From positions 1 through 44,174 of the forward strand of contig JAYPEI010000017.1 in the NCBI GenBank assembly GCA_038125665.1: DNA of 44,174 bases, in the 5' to 3' direction. A model generated the notes under the pieces. That model saw only the letters and a list, made by a program, of their open reading frames with translations. It did no database searches and was not told the DNA's origin. Positions 1 to 7,457 of this stretch are shown here, piece by piece (the stretch's first letter is position 1; every line of letters begins with the position of its first letter). The DNA comes from CAILUG01 sp038125665 (GTDB taxonomy: Bacteria; Pseudomonadota; Gammaproteobacteria; Pseudomonadales; Pseudohongiellaceae). Position numbers and translations under genes: made by a program.

Positions 1-29
1 TGGCTGACATGCTCATTGCTGATTCGCAT
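1..29 (-). CDS. Possible start of a gene truncated by the window edge
   Basis: An ATG on the minus strand at 29-27 is preceded by a strong Shine-Dalgarno sequence (GGAAGGAT, minus strand 43-36) at six bases spacing. The frame stays open to the window edge, giving only nine residues, MRISNEHVS. It lies downstream of slmA in the same direction, so it could be the next gene of the argB-slmA transcription unit after a gap of 169 bases (30-198) in which I see nothing else convincing. Nine residues are too few to identify the product. Confidence 0.35.
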
Positions 30-198
30 AAAGATATCCTTCCACAACTGAGCGGCACCTTATCCCTCATCAATGCAGCTGGTAGGCCACACAAACTCAA
101 CCAACCAGATTGGCACCAACTCCTCTCGGAGCTGGATCAGGCAATATGTCTGCACAACTTGTCCCAATCTGAGTACTGGGTGCACCGCAAGTCAGCGA

Positions 199-786
199 TT
201 AACGATACACAGACCCCCGCAGTAGGCCCCACTGCTCTGGCCAGTTCGACGTTGGCAGCAAACGAAAGTCAGACCGAACAAACTGACTTAATTTCCCCTC
301 AACGAATGCCAACAACACGCCAGCGGTAGAGGTTACAGTTGCCTGTGTGCGGCGGGCCTCATTTATTTCTGCTTCCCTAAAAATTTGTCTAAGCTGGGTC
401 TCCAATCTGTCAAAAATCTGTGAGACACGCTGCCTCAATCTGTCAGTTTCTCCCGTTAACGCGTCCCCGTTTAGGAGCCGAGAAATACCAGGGTTTTTTT
501 CTACAAAGGCTAGAAAGAGGTACAAGATTTGCTCGCACTGAACTAGGCTCTCTTCGGTTGACTCTATAATGCGGCTTATGCGGCTGAAAAGAGTTTCCTC
601 GGTGTACTCGATTAGGCCCTCGAGCATGCGTGCCTTGCTGGGAAAGTGGCGGTAAAGCGCGGCCTCTGAGACTCCGACCTGGGCTGCCAGGGTCGCGGTA
701 GTGATGCGGCCACCTGGTGTTTGTTCCAGCATGGCTGCAAGCGTTTGTAATATCTCTTGGCGTCTGTTGCTTCGGGGTCTTGGCAT
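199..786 (-). CDS. slmA: Nucleoid occlusion factor SlmA (TetR family)
   Basis: This 195-residue protein matches SlmA in length and organisation. The N-terminal TetR-type helix-turn-helix (about residues 8-55) carries the block GRITTATLAAQVGVSEAALY followed by RHFPSKARM, very close to the SlmA consensus. The rest is the all-helical dimerisation and FtsZ-interaction domain. In the known family SlmA binds palindromic SBS sites on the chromosome and blocks FtsZ ring assembly over the nucleoid. It lies 37 bases downstream of argB on the same strand, so it is probably co-transcribed with it. Argument for SlmA over a generic TetR regulator: near full-length similarity in the HTH, typical size, and linkage to argB and coaBC as in other gammaproteobacteria. 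Confidence 0.93.
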   Translation of the reverse strand: MPRPRSNRRQEILQTLAAMLEQTPGGRITTATLAAQVGVSEAALYRHFPSKARMLEGLIEYTEETLFSRISRIIESTEESLVQCEQILYLFLAFVEKNPGISRLLNGDALTGETDRLRQRVSQIFDRLETQLRQIFREAEINEARRTQATVTSTAGVLLAFVEGKLSQFVRSDFRLLPTSNWPEQWGLLRGSVYR

Positions 787-823
787 AAGCTAACTCTCTT
801 ACTCTATAAATAAAGTGAGCCGA

Positions 824-1720
824 TTAGTTGCGTGTGATTTGTGTGCCGATACCACGATCGGTAAAGACTTCTAACAAGGTGGCGTGTGGCACCCGTCCGT
901 CAATAATCTGTACTGAGTTCACACCAGAACTCATGGCATCCAGTGCACAGCTAATTTTGGGCAGCATACCACCATGAATTGTGCCATCTGCGATCATGGC
1001 GTTAATGTCACCCACAGTCATCTTCGACTGCACTTGTCCTGCCTTATTTTGTACACCAGCAATGTTGGTTAGGAGTAGTAATTTTTCAGCATTGAGTAAG
1101 GCGGCAAGTTTACCGGCCACTATGTCTGCGTTTATGTTGTAGGAGTGGCCGTCTTCGTCGTAACCTATGGGTGCTATAACAGGAATGAAGTCGCTGCCCT
1201 GTAGAACGTTAATCACGTCTGGATTGATACCCACTACTTCGCCCACTTGTCCGATATCAATGATTTCAGGCTCCATCATCTCGGGAGTTTGCCGGGTAAT
1301 TTTCATTTTTCTTGCCCGTATAAACCCCCCGTCCTTACCGGTAATCCCGATCGCTTTGCCACCGTTTTTGTTGAGCAAGCCAACAATCTGCTTGTTTACA
1401 AGGCCACCCAAGACCATCTCAACCACGTCCATGGTGGCGCTGTCAGTCACCCGCATCCCATCAACAAACCGAGACTCAATGTTCAGTTTTTCAAGCAATG
1501 ATCCAATCTGTGGGCCACCCCCATGCACCACTATTGGGTTCATACCTACTAGTTTCATCAGCACAATATCGCGAGCAAAGCTATTTTTTAGTGCGTCATC
1601 CGTCATGGCGTTACCGCCATATTTCACTACCAGAGTTTTTCCGTGAAAGCGCTGTATATAAGGCAATGCCTCAGTTAGTACTTTTGCGACATTTTCAGCC
1701 AGGTTAAGATCAACAGACAT
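824..1720 (-). CDS. argB: Acetylglutamate kinase
   Basis: The 298-residue protein belongs to the amino acid kinase family and catalyses ATP-dependent phosphorylation of N-acetyl-L-glutamate, the second step of arginine biosynthesis, in the cytoplasm. Visible landmarks are the N-terminal phosphate-binding KYGGNAM motif (about residues 34-40), the VVHGGGPQI substrate loop (about 63-71), GLVNKQIV, and the C-terminal HGGMLPKI segment with the nucleotide-site lysine. Length is normal for the roughly 300-residue class of ArgB that has an N-terminal extension and is often arginine-inhibited. An AGGGAA ribosome site precedes the ATG at 1720. slmA follows 37 bases downstream. Confidence 0.97.
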   Translation of the reverse strand: MSVDLNLAENVAKVLTEALPYIQRFHGKTLVVKYGGNAMTDDALKNSFARDIVLMKLVGMNPIVVHGGGPQIGSLLEKLNIESRFVDGMRVTDSATMDVVEMVLGGLVNKQIVGLLNKNGGKAIGITGKDGGFIRARKMKITRQTPEMMEPEIIDIGQVGEVVGINPDVINVLQGSDFIPVIAPIGYDEDGHSYNINADIVAGKLAALLNAEKLLLLTNIAGVQNKAGQVQSKMTVGDINAMIADGTIHGGMLPKISCALDAMSSGVNSVQIIDGRVPHATLLEVFTDRGIGTQITRN

Positions 1721-1752
1721 AGTGCTTTCCCTGTTAGCAATTACTTACACAC

Positions 1753-1758
1753 ATTATA
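1753..1758 (-). promoter_or_regulatory. Possible -10 element of the argB-slmA unit
   Basis: Read on the minus strand this is a perfect TATAAT, 32 bases upstream of the argB start codon. I cannot find a good -35 hexamer at 16-18 bases, so this is only a candidate. The stretch 1721-1836 otherwise contains only the space between coaBC and argB. Confidence 0.3.
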
Positions 1759-1836
1759 GAGCTGAAACTTTAGTCATGGCCAGATTTAATATAACTATCT
1801 GTAGCATATTCAGCAAACCTCACTAACCGTCGGCGT

Positions 1837-3051
1837 CTAAAGCTTAGATAGTGAGGCAGGAGCTGGGAAGTTAGCCGCAATGAGTGTAACCAACTCTTTT
1901 GCAAGCAGTGTTTTGGAAGCCTGCTCAAAGATGACTTCCTTAATTTGGGTTGTTTTGCGTACCAAGACATGCAGTGAAGCCTCATTACTATTAAATGTGG
2001 CGCTGGCATTATTTGCCACAATCATATCCAGCCCCTTGTTTTCTAGTTTGGCTCTAGCATTAATCTCCATATTTTCGGTTTCAGCAGCAAAACCCACACA
2101 AAAAGGCTTTGGTTTAAGTTGAGCAACAGTGGCCAGAATGTCTGGGTTACGAACCAACTGCAAGGAGAGCTCTCCGGCATCTTTTTTGATTTTTTGTGCC
2201 TGGGTTTTTTGCGGCCTATAGTCTGCTACAGCAGCCACACCAATAAATATTTGACCTGGGTCCGCCAAGACGGCCTCTAACATTTCATTAGCACTTTCTA
2301 CAAAGATGCAGCTTAACCGTTCAGGGGTACCAATAGACACTGGGCCACTCACCAAGCGAACAGCAGCCCCAGCGTCAACTAGAGCTTGCGCCAAAGCATA
2401 ACCCATTCGCCCAGAACTGTGGTTACTTAGGAATCTGACGGGGTCTATGGCTTCCCGTGTGGGGCCCGCTGTAAGAGTCACCTTGATGCCATTCAATGCT
2501 CCGGATTTGAATTGTGACGCGACTAATTCTGCGATCCGTTGAGGTTCAAGCAAACGACCTGGGCCTATATCACCGCAGGCTTGATCACCATCATCTGGCC
2601 CAAAAAATAGAATATTTCTATTCTGTAATGTTTCCACATTCGCTTGTGTTGCTGAGTCTGACCACATGGCTTGATTCATTGCTGGTGCGACAGCTATAGG
2701 GCAGCGTCTAGCAAGACACAGAGTACTTAGTAGGTCGCTAGCCTGTCCTTGTGCGAGTCTAGCTAGGAAGCTGGCGGAGGCTGGAGCTACCAATATTAGG
2801 TCTGCCCACCGAGCGAGCGCAATATGTCCCATAGCCGCTTCGGCATCAGCATCCATTAAGTTGGTGTGCACTTGCTTACCAGAAAGGGATTGCATCGTCA
2901 TGGGGGTAATAAAATTTTGTGCCCCCTGGGTCATCACGACTTGCACTTCTGCACCAGCCTTTATTAGCGTGCGACAGAGTTCCGCACTCTTGTAGGCAGC
3001 AATGCCACCACAGAGGCCAAGAAGAATGCGCTTGTTTTGCAGACTACGCAT
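1837..3051 (-). CDS. coaBC: Bifunctional phosphopantothenoylcysteine decarboxylase / phosphopantothenate-cysteine ligase CoaBC
   Basis: This 404-residue fusion protein performs two consecutive steps of coenzyme A synthesis. The N-terminal CoaC half (about 1-190) is a FMN-dependent HFCD-type decarboxylase. It has GGIAAYKSAEL near the start, the HIALARWAD segment with the catalytic histidine, the PAMNQAMW motif, and the ACGDIGPGRL clamp with its active-site cysteine. The CoaB half (about 190-404) carries the ligase signature GPTREAIDPVRFLSNHSSG and a nucleotide-binding fold. Length is as expected. In many gammaproteobacteria dut or radC lies between or next to coaBC and rpmB. Here two small membrane proteins occupy that place instead. 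Confidence 0.97.
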   Translation of the reverse strand: MRSLQNKRILLGLCGGIAAYKSAELCRTLIKAGAEVQVVMTQGAQNFITPMTMQSLSGKQVHTNLMDADAEAAMGHIALARWADLILVAPASASFLARLAQGQASDLLSTLCLARRCPIAVAPAMNQAMWSDSATQANVETLQNRNILFFGPDDGDQACGDIGPGRLLEPQRIAELVASQFKSGALNGIKVTLTAGPTREAIDPVRFLSNHSSGRMGYALAQALVDAGAAVRLVSGPVSIGTPERLSCIFVESANEMLEAVLADPGQIFIGVAAVADYRPQKTQAQKIKKDAGELSLQLVRNPDILATVAQLKPKPFCVGFAAETENMEINARAKLENKGLDMIVANNASATFNSNEASLHVLVRKTTQIKEVIFEQASKTLLAKELVTLIAANFPAPASLSKL

Positions 3052-3131
3052 AAGCTTGAAGTTTCCGTTGAAACCTTAAAAATTTGTTATGGTTGTAATT
3101 AATATTATAACTCACAGACGATATAGCGTCT

Positions 3132-3629
3132 TTAACCACAGAACCAACACCAAGGAGGGCGGAAGAAGGTAATCAGGCGTCCACACACAATTACCCCTAA
3201 CCAGCAAAATAAGGACACAGCTGCACCGGTGCGAGCGTGACGCAAACGTAGCTCACTATCTAGCGTACCTGCTGGCCAAGAAATCAAGTAGAAAAGGATC
3301 ATATTGATGCCAGCTACCCCCATGAAAGACAGTTTGGATATAAAGGCTGGGTTGTGTAGATACTGGTCTGGGGCTGAACTAACGAACATGATTCCTGTAA
3401 TGAGATTCATTAGGTAACCCACCACTCCCCAAGGCACCAGTTTATGAAGAGAGTGAATAGAAATATGTTGGGCAAGGCCTAGTAGACGTAGATCGAACAA
3501 ACCGACAGTACCTATTAGTAGACTGAGCCCTAAAAAATGCAGGGTCTCAACAAAGGGCCATCCCCAAGGCGTATTCATGAAGGCTAAAATGCCAGAGGCT
3601 TGCGAAAAGGAAAGTAGGCTGGCCTCCAT
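3132..3629 (-). CDS. Small polytopic membrane protein, DUF6644-like
   Basis: This 165-residue hydrophobic protein has four predicted membrane helices. It contains a PFVETLHFLGLSLLIG segment followed by GLFDLRLLGLA, a His-containing first helix and an Asp-Leu-Arg motif that I associate with the DUF6644 family. I recalled that assignment; it was not searched. The ATG at 3629 follows the stop of the upstream homologue by one base (gap 3630), so the two are translationally coupled. Function is unknown. Conserved helix-borne histidines would allow haem or quinone binding, but that is conjecture. It resembles its neighbour in helix pattern (HxLG in helix 2, a GRLI/GRLL motif in the last helix), suggesting a duplicated pair acting as a heteromer. 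Confidence 0.75.
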   Translation of the reverse strand: MEASLLSFSQASGILAFMNTPWGWPFVETLHFLGLSLLIGTVGLFDLRLLGLAQHISIHSLHKLVPWGVVGYLMNLITGIMFVSSAPDQYLHNPAFISKLSFMGVAGINMILFYLISWPAGTLDSELRLRHARTGAAVSLFCWLGVIVCGRLITFFRPPWCWFCG

Positions 3630-3630
3630 C

Positions 3631-4185
3631 TCAGTCTCCGCGAGCTAAAAAGAGTAGAGATTTAGTAAAAAAGGGATCTCCAGCAAGGGGGATATCCTGT
3701 AGTTGAAGCGCTGAGAGCACAGCATATGTGTAAGCAAGTAGGCGACCAGCGGCAATGCTTCCTGTCCAGCAAAACAAAAGTCCAACACCGAGTAAGCCAG
3801 AAAAAGAGGCTGAAGAGCCGTGTAACAAGACTCTTGATCGCCAGTATCTTAACTGTAAGAGTCCGAGAATAATAAGACTCAGTTTGAGGTAGAAAACGGG
3901 GTTGGTTAAGGCTTTTGCAGGGTAGCAAACAAGCAGCAGCATACCTGAGAAAAGCGCCAATAAGACGGCCAAACGAAATAAAGCTATCCATGATAAAAGT
4001 GTGATGTAAGGGATTTCTCTCACTATTCCTAATATTCTAATGGCAATAGTGAAACTAATGCCTACAGCGAAGGCCATTCCTAAGGCATGCAATGATAAAG
4101 CGATGGCAAAGCCCCAATCTGACTCACGTACCCAGGTGGCTAGGAACCCTTCTTCGATAGCTAGAAGTACTAGCTTCAAGTCCAT
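3631..4185 (-). CDS. Small polytopic membrane protein, DUF6644-like paralogue
   Basis: I place the start at the ATG at 4185 (MDLKLVLLAIEEG), because the frame upstream offers only a TTG at 4206 while the ATG has AAGG about eight bases before it. The product has 184 residues and four or five membrane helices. Helix 2 carries LSLHALGMAFAVG, and the last helix carries SIAAGRLLAYTY. The same plan (His in helix 2, G-R-L in the last helix) occurs in the downstream gene, pointing to duplication. No catalytic motif is visible. Proteins of this type are, from memory, often found in genomes that also encode DUF6152 proteins, one of which lies at 22.3 kb. Function is unknown. Confidence 0.72.
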   Translation of the reverse strand: MDLKLVLLAIEEGFLATWVRESDWGFAIALSLHALGMAFAVGISFTIAIRILGIVREIPYITLLSWIALFRLAVLLALFSGMLLLVCYPAKALTNPVFYLKLSLIILGLLQLRYWRSRVLLHGSSASFSGLLGVGLLFCWTGSIAAGRLLAYTYAVLSALQLQDIPLAGDPFFTKSLLFLARGD

Positions 4186-4567
4186 CTTCAATACCTTAAG
4201 CAGCAACCTAGCTGCACTTTTCGAATTGTGTTTGCTGAGTATGCAGTAAATCTCTTAAGAGGAGAACCTACTAGATTGATACCCTACCTGTAAAAATCAA
4301 TAAATAAAATATCTTAAAATAGGAAATTTCAGACCTTCTTTGGTTGTAGGAGATGCGGAAGTTATCTCCCTGGCAGAGAGGGCAAAGTTACTACAAATGC
4401 ATGATATAGTTGGCATAATCATTAAAATTTGGATGTGAAACTGCTCGAGGACTGAGGTAAGTGACTAGGCTCGGGGTGTTTGAATGTTCGATGATTGCCT
4501 TGTCGGGCATGTTCTAGTAAACTTCGCGCTCTTTTTTCGCCAAATATAAGATTTTTTGAGGCCATTT
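4186..4567. other. Divergent intergenic region upstream of rpmB
   Basis: These 382 bases separate the minus-strand membrane-protein pair from rpmB. I see no gene. The region contains a 10-base perfect palindrome CTCTTAAGAG (4252-4261), a 6-base inverted repeat GGAGAT/ATCTCC with a nine-base loop (4349-4354 and 4364-4369), and the candidate rpmB promoter listed separately. The promoter of the leftward gene must also lie here, but I cannot single it out. Confidence 0.6.
4495..4523 (+). promoter_or_regulatory. Candidate sigma-70 promoter of rpmB-rpmG
   Basis: TTGCCT (4495-4500) and TAAACT (4518-4523) are separated by 17 bases and followed by a GC-rich discriminator (TCGCGCTC), a composition typical of growth-regulated ribosomal promoters. 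Predicted transcription start is about 4530, leaving a leader of roughly 35-40 bases before rpmB. Confidence 0.5.
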
Positions 4568-4804
4568 ATGTCTAGAGTATGTATGGTTACCGGCAAAGGT
4601 CCAGTAGTCGGCAACAACGTCTCTCACGCCAAGAACCATACCAAGCGTCGGTTTCTACCAAACCTGCACACCCATCGTTTTTGGGTGCAGTCTGAAAACC
4701 GCTTCGTAAAACTGCGTTTGTCCAGTAAAGGTATGCGCATTATCGATAAAGTCGGCATCGAGCAGGTGTTGACAGATATGCGTGCACGTGGAGTTAAGAT
4801 TTAA
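4568..4804 (+). CDS. rpmB: 50S ribosomal protein L28
   Basis: The 78-residue product starts MSRVCMVTGKGPVVGNN and contains the SHAKNHTKRRFLPNLH basic block, diagnostic of bacterial L28. The start is the ATG at 4568 preceded by TGAGG. The open frame upstream begins only with a TTG at 4556. Length is the same as in other gammaproteobacteria. It is followed after 56 bases by rpmG, the classical rpmB-rpmG operon. Confidence 0.98.
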   Translation: MSRVCMVTGKGPVVGNNVSHAKNHTKRRFLPNLHTHRFWVQSENRFVKLRLSSKGMRIIDKVGIEQVLTDMRARGVKI

Positions 4805-4860
4805 CACGGGAATAGTTAGCTGATGTTTTGATGAAACGCAGCATATTTGAGGAATAAGTA

Positions 4861-5016
4861 ATGCGCGACAAGATCAGATTAGTTTCTAGTGCAGGTACTG
4901 GTCACTTTTATACAACAGATAAAAACAAGCGAAACATGCCAGACAAAATGGCGATCAAAAAATTTGATCCCGTTGTGCGTAAGCATGTAATCTACAACGA
5001 AGCTAAAATTAAGTAA
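4861..5016 (+). CDS. rpmG: 50S ribosomal protein L33
   Basis: A 51-residue reading frame starts MRDKIRLVSSAGTGHFYTT and ends KHVIYNEAKIK, matching bacterial L33 over its whole length. No cysteines are present, so this is the zinc-independent (C-minus) form. A GAGGAA ribosome site lies just upstream of the ATG. It is the second gene of the rpmB-rpmG operon. It is easily missed because of its size. Confidence 0.97.
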   Translation: MRDKIRLVSSAGTGHFYTTDKNKRNMPDKMAIKKFDPVVRKHVIYNEAKIK

Positions 5017-5032
5017 GTTAGCTTGAGAAAAA

Positions 5033-5069
5033 GTTGCAGGGTAATGCGTTTAGACAATGTCCCTGCAAC
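5033..5069 (+). terminator. Hairpin after rpmG, possible terminator
   Basis: A perfect nine-base stem, GTTGCAGGG (5033-5041) with CCCTGCAAC (5061-5069), closes a 19-base loop just after rpmG and is followed by CTTGCTTT. The stem is strong but the loop is large and the T-run is interrupted, so it may be an attenuator or mRNA-stabilising hairpin rather than an efficient intrinsic terminator. Confidence 0.45.
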
Positions 5070-5212
5070 CTTGCTTTATCCCCAGCAGGAATGATAGTCC
5101 TGACATATTGTTATTACGCCAAAGCGTAGACCAGGTAAGATGTTTAATACGAGCAATAATTGCTGTAAAAGAAACGAAATAACCCTGATGTCTGTGCTTT
5201 CTATCCTCCCTA

Positions 5213-7156
5213 ATGCCCCTATATCGTCTTAAAGATATTCAACTTGCATTCGGCACACAGGTGTTGCTGGATAAAGTTGAATTAACCATACAGCCCGGTG
5301 ATCGTTGGGGTTTACTTGGTCGTAACGGTGCGGGCAAATCTACATTCATGAAGTTACTTCATAGAAAGCTAAAGCCTGATGCGGGTGAGCTCTGGATGCA
5401 GCCCGAACTGAAAGTGGCATACCTTGACCAAGAGCTTCCTCCGGCGACGGAACAGACTGTATTTGAATTTGTTGCAGATGGTTTGGCCGATGATGCGGCG
5501 CTAATAAAGTCATTCCATCAGTTAATTCAACAAGAAACGACAGAGCAAGTGCTTTATGAGCTAGAAAAAGTACAGGGCGACATAGATACCCGTAATGCCT
5601 GGTCACTACAACAAAAAATTGAAACTATTTTAAGTGAACTGCAGCTACCAGCAGATAAAAAGATGTATGAACTCTCTGGGGGGTGGGCCAGGCGTGTGGC
5701 GTTAGGAAAAGCCTTGGTTAACGAGCCTGATTTACTGTTGCTAGACGAGCCAACCAATCATCTAGATATACCAGCAATCCAATGGTTGGAACGACTTCTG
5801 GCAGATTTTAGGGGTGCAGTAGTAGTTATTACTCACGATAGAGCATTTCTCCAACAAGTGGCGCATGGCATTTTAGAATTGGACCGTGGGAGCCTAAAAG
5901 CTTGGCAAGAGGAGTATAAGAAATTTGTTGAGCACAGAGACCAGTTGCTAGAAGCAGAAGCAAGAGCTAACGCAGAATTTGATAAAAAACTTGCAAAAGA
6001 AGAAGCGTGGATTCGTCAAGGAATCAAGGCAAGAAGAACGCGTAACGAAGGGAGGGTCAGGGCATTAAAAGCACTGCGAGAAGAATATAGCTCACGAAGA
6101 ATCCTAGAGGGTCGTGCGAGCATGCGACTGAACAATGCCAGTGAAAGCGGTAAAGTAGTGGTAGAGCTAGACAGAATTTCACATGGGTTTAATGACAAAA
6201 TTCTTATTAAGGAATTTTCTACTAAAGTCTTACGTGGAGATAAGATTGCTCTTGTAGGCCCTAATGGGACTGGAAAAAGTACGCTACTAAAAATATTACT
6301 TGGACAGTTAGTACCAGCAACAGGCCGAGTAAAACTTGGTACTAAAATTGAGCTGGCTTACTTTGATCAATTACGAGCAGAACTAGATCAAGAAGCCTCG
6401 GTTATAGCAAATCTTAGTGACAGCGGGGATTACATCACAATTAATGGAAAACCTAAGCATGTAATTTCCTATTTACAAGATTTCCTCTTCAGTCCGGATA
6501 GATTACGTCAACCAGTAAAATCGCTCTCAGGTGGGGAACAAAATAGACTCATCTTAGCCAGACTTTTCAGTAAACCTGCAAATCTTCTAGTTCTTGATGA
6601 GCCTACTAACGACCTTGATTTGGAAACATTAGAATTACTCGAAGAATTATTACTTGAGTTTGAAGGTACCCTGTTGCTGGTAAGTCATGATAGACAGTTT
6701 GTCGATAATGTGGTGCAAAGCTGTATAGTTTTTGAAGGTAACGGTAGAGTGCAGCGCTATGTCGGTGGCTATGAAGACTGGGTAAGACAAGGAGGTAGTT
6801 TTCATGAAACAGCGGATCAAGCTGAACTAGTTGATGTTTCAGGCGGAGCCAAGGTGTCTGAACCTATCCTTGACCAAAATGGTTTGCCACTGCATAAAGA
6901 GCATCATGAAGACCGAGTAAAAAAAGAAAAGACAGCAAAGCAAAAATTGAGCTATAAACTCCAGCGTGAACTTGAACAGATACCTAAAGAGATTCAGGAT
7001 ATAGAGGAAAAAATAAGTATTTTAGAGGCGACTACATTAGCGCCAGGGTTTTACAACTTGCCTCATACTGATACGGCAGCCACATTGGATAAACTTAGTG
7101 AACTTCAAAGTAAACTTGAAAAGCTTTTTGAGCGATGGGTAGAGTTAGACAGTTAA
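5213..7156 (+). CDS. uup: ABC-F family ATPase Uup
   Basis: This 647-residue soluble ABC-F protein has two nucleotide-binding domains and no membrane segments. NBD1 has Walker A GRNGAGKS (about 36-43), signature LSGGWARR and Walker B LLLLDEPTNHLD. NBD2 has GPNGTGKS, LSGGEQNR and LLVLDEPTNDLD. A charged inter-domain linker (about 235-300) and a lysine/glutamate-rich C-terminal coiled coil (about 555-647) are typical of Uup, known to act at branched DNA or the ribosome. The start at 5213 has no good Shine-Dalgarno sequence, but the first residues (MPLYRLKDIQLAFG) align with the family. It overlaps the end of the convergent gene at 7153 by four bases. Confidence 0.95.
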   Translation: MPLYRLKDIQLAFGTQVLLDKVELTIQPGDRWGLLGRNGAGKSTFMKLLHRKLKPDAGELWMQPELKVAYLDQELPPATEQTVFEFVADGLADDAALIKSFHQLIQQETTEQVLYELEKVQGDIDTRNAWSLQQKIETILSELQLPADKKMYELSGGWARRVALGKALVNEPDLLLLDEPTNHLDIPAIQWLERLLADFRGAVVVITHDRAFLQQVAHGILELDRGSLKAWQEEYKKFVEHRDQLLEAEARANAEFDKKLAKEEAWIRQGIKARRTRNEGRVRALKALREEYSSRRILEGRASMRLNNASESGKVVVELDRISHGFNDKILIKEFSTKVLRGDKIALVGPNGTGKSTLLKILLGQLVPATGRVKLGTKIELAYFDQLRAELDQEASVIANLSDSGDYITINGKPKHVISYLQDFLFSPDRLRQPVKSLSGGEQNRLILARLFSKPANLLVLDEPTNDLDLETLELLEELLLEFEGTLLLVSHDRQFVDNVVQSCIVFEGNGRVQRYVGGYEDWVRQGGSFHETADQAELVDVSGGAKVSEPILDQNGLPLHKEHHEDRVKKEKTAKQKLSYKLQRELEQIPKEIQDIEEKISILEATTLAPGFYNLPHTDTAATLDKLSELQSKLEKLFERWVELDS

Positions 7157-7440
7157 CCAAATACTTTCCTTAATGGAGCCTTCAAAACGCAAATCTCAAC
7201 GGTAAACATTAATGAGGGTATCGTGCCTATCAAAAAAATAGACATTTGCTGCCAGAGTGCTACAGCTATAAAAATCCAAGTAAGAAAAATCCAAAAGATT
7301 AGGGCATTAATCATATTGATAGCATGGACATAGCTATAGCCACCACAACATTCACAACGGGCTGGATTAAACGATACCGCCAATAATTTTCGCCAACTTC
7401 CAATACTTGCTTGGTCACAATGAGGGCACTTGTGCTGCAT
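7153..7440 (-). CDS. Small zinc-ribbon membrane protein
   Basis: The product of 95 residues starts at the ATG at 7440; a GTG three codons earlier (7449) is the alternative. The N-terminal 35 residues hold two CxxC pairs (CPHC and CECC) around a short basic stretch, a zinc ribbon. Two membrane helices follow (about 45-64 and 68-85), placing the ribbon at the membrane surface, probably on the cytoplasmic side. Proteins of this plan are common in marine gammaproteobacteria and have no known function. It lies 17 bases after the M48 lipoprotein gene on the same strand and ends inside the last codon of convergent uup. Confidence 0.75.
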   Translation of the reverse strand: MQHKCPHCDQASIGSWRKLLAVSFNPARCECCGGYSYVHAINMINALIFWIFLTWIFIAVALWQQMSIFLIGTIPSLMFTVEICVLKAPLRKVFG

Positions 7441-7457
7441 ATGGTTCACTTTTTTAA

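Noticed and set aside
3..329. Plus-strand open frame of about 108 codons reaching the left edge
   Set aside because: It overlaps slmA by 131 bases on the opposite strand and its residues resemble no family. There is a better ribosome site for a minus-strand gene start at 29.
1167..1646. 159-residue plus-strand open frame
   Set aside because: It lies entirely antisense to argB, which is certain, and shows no family features.
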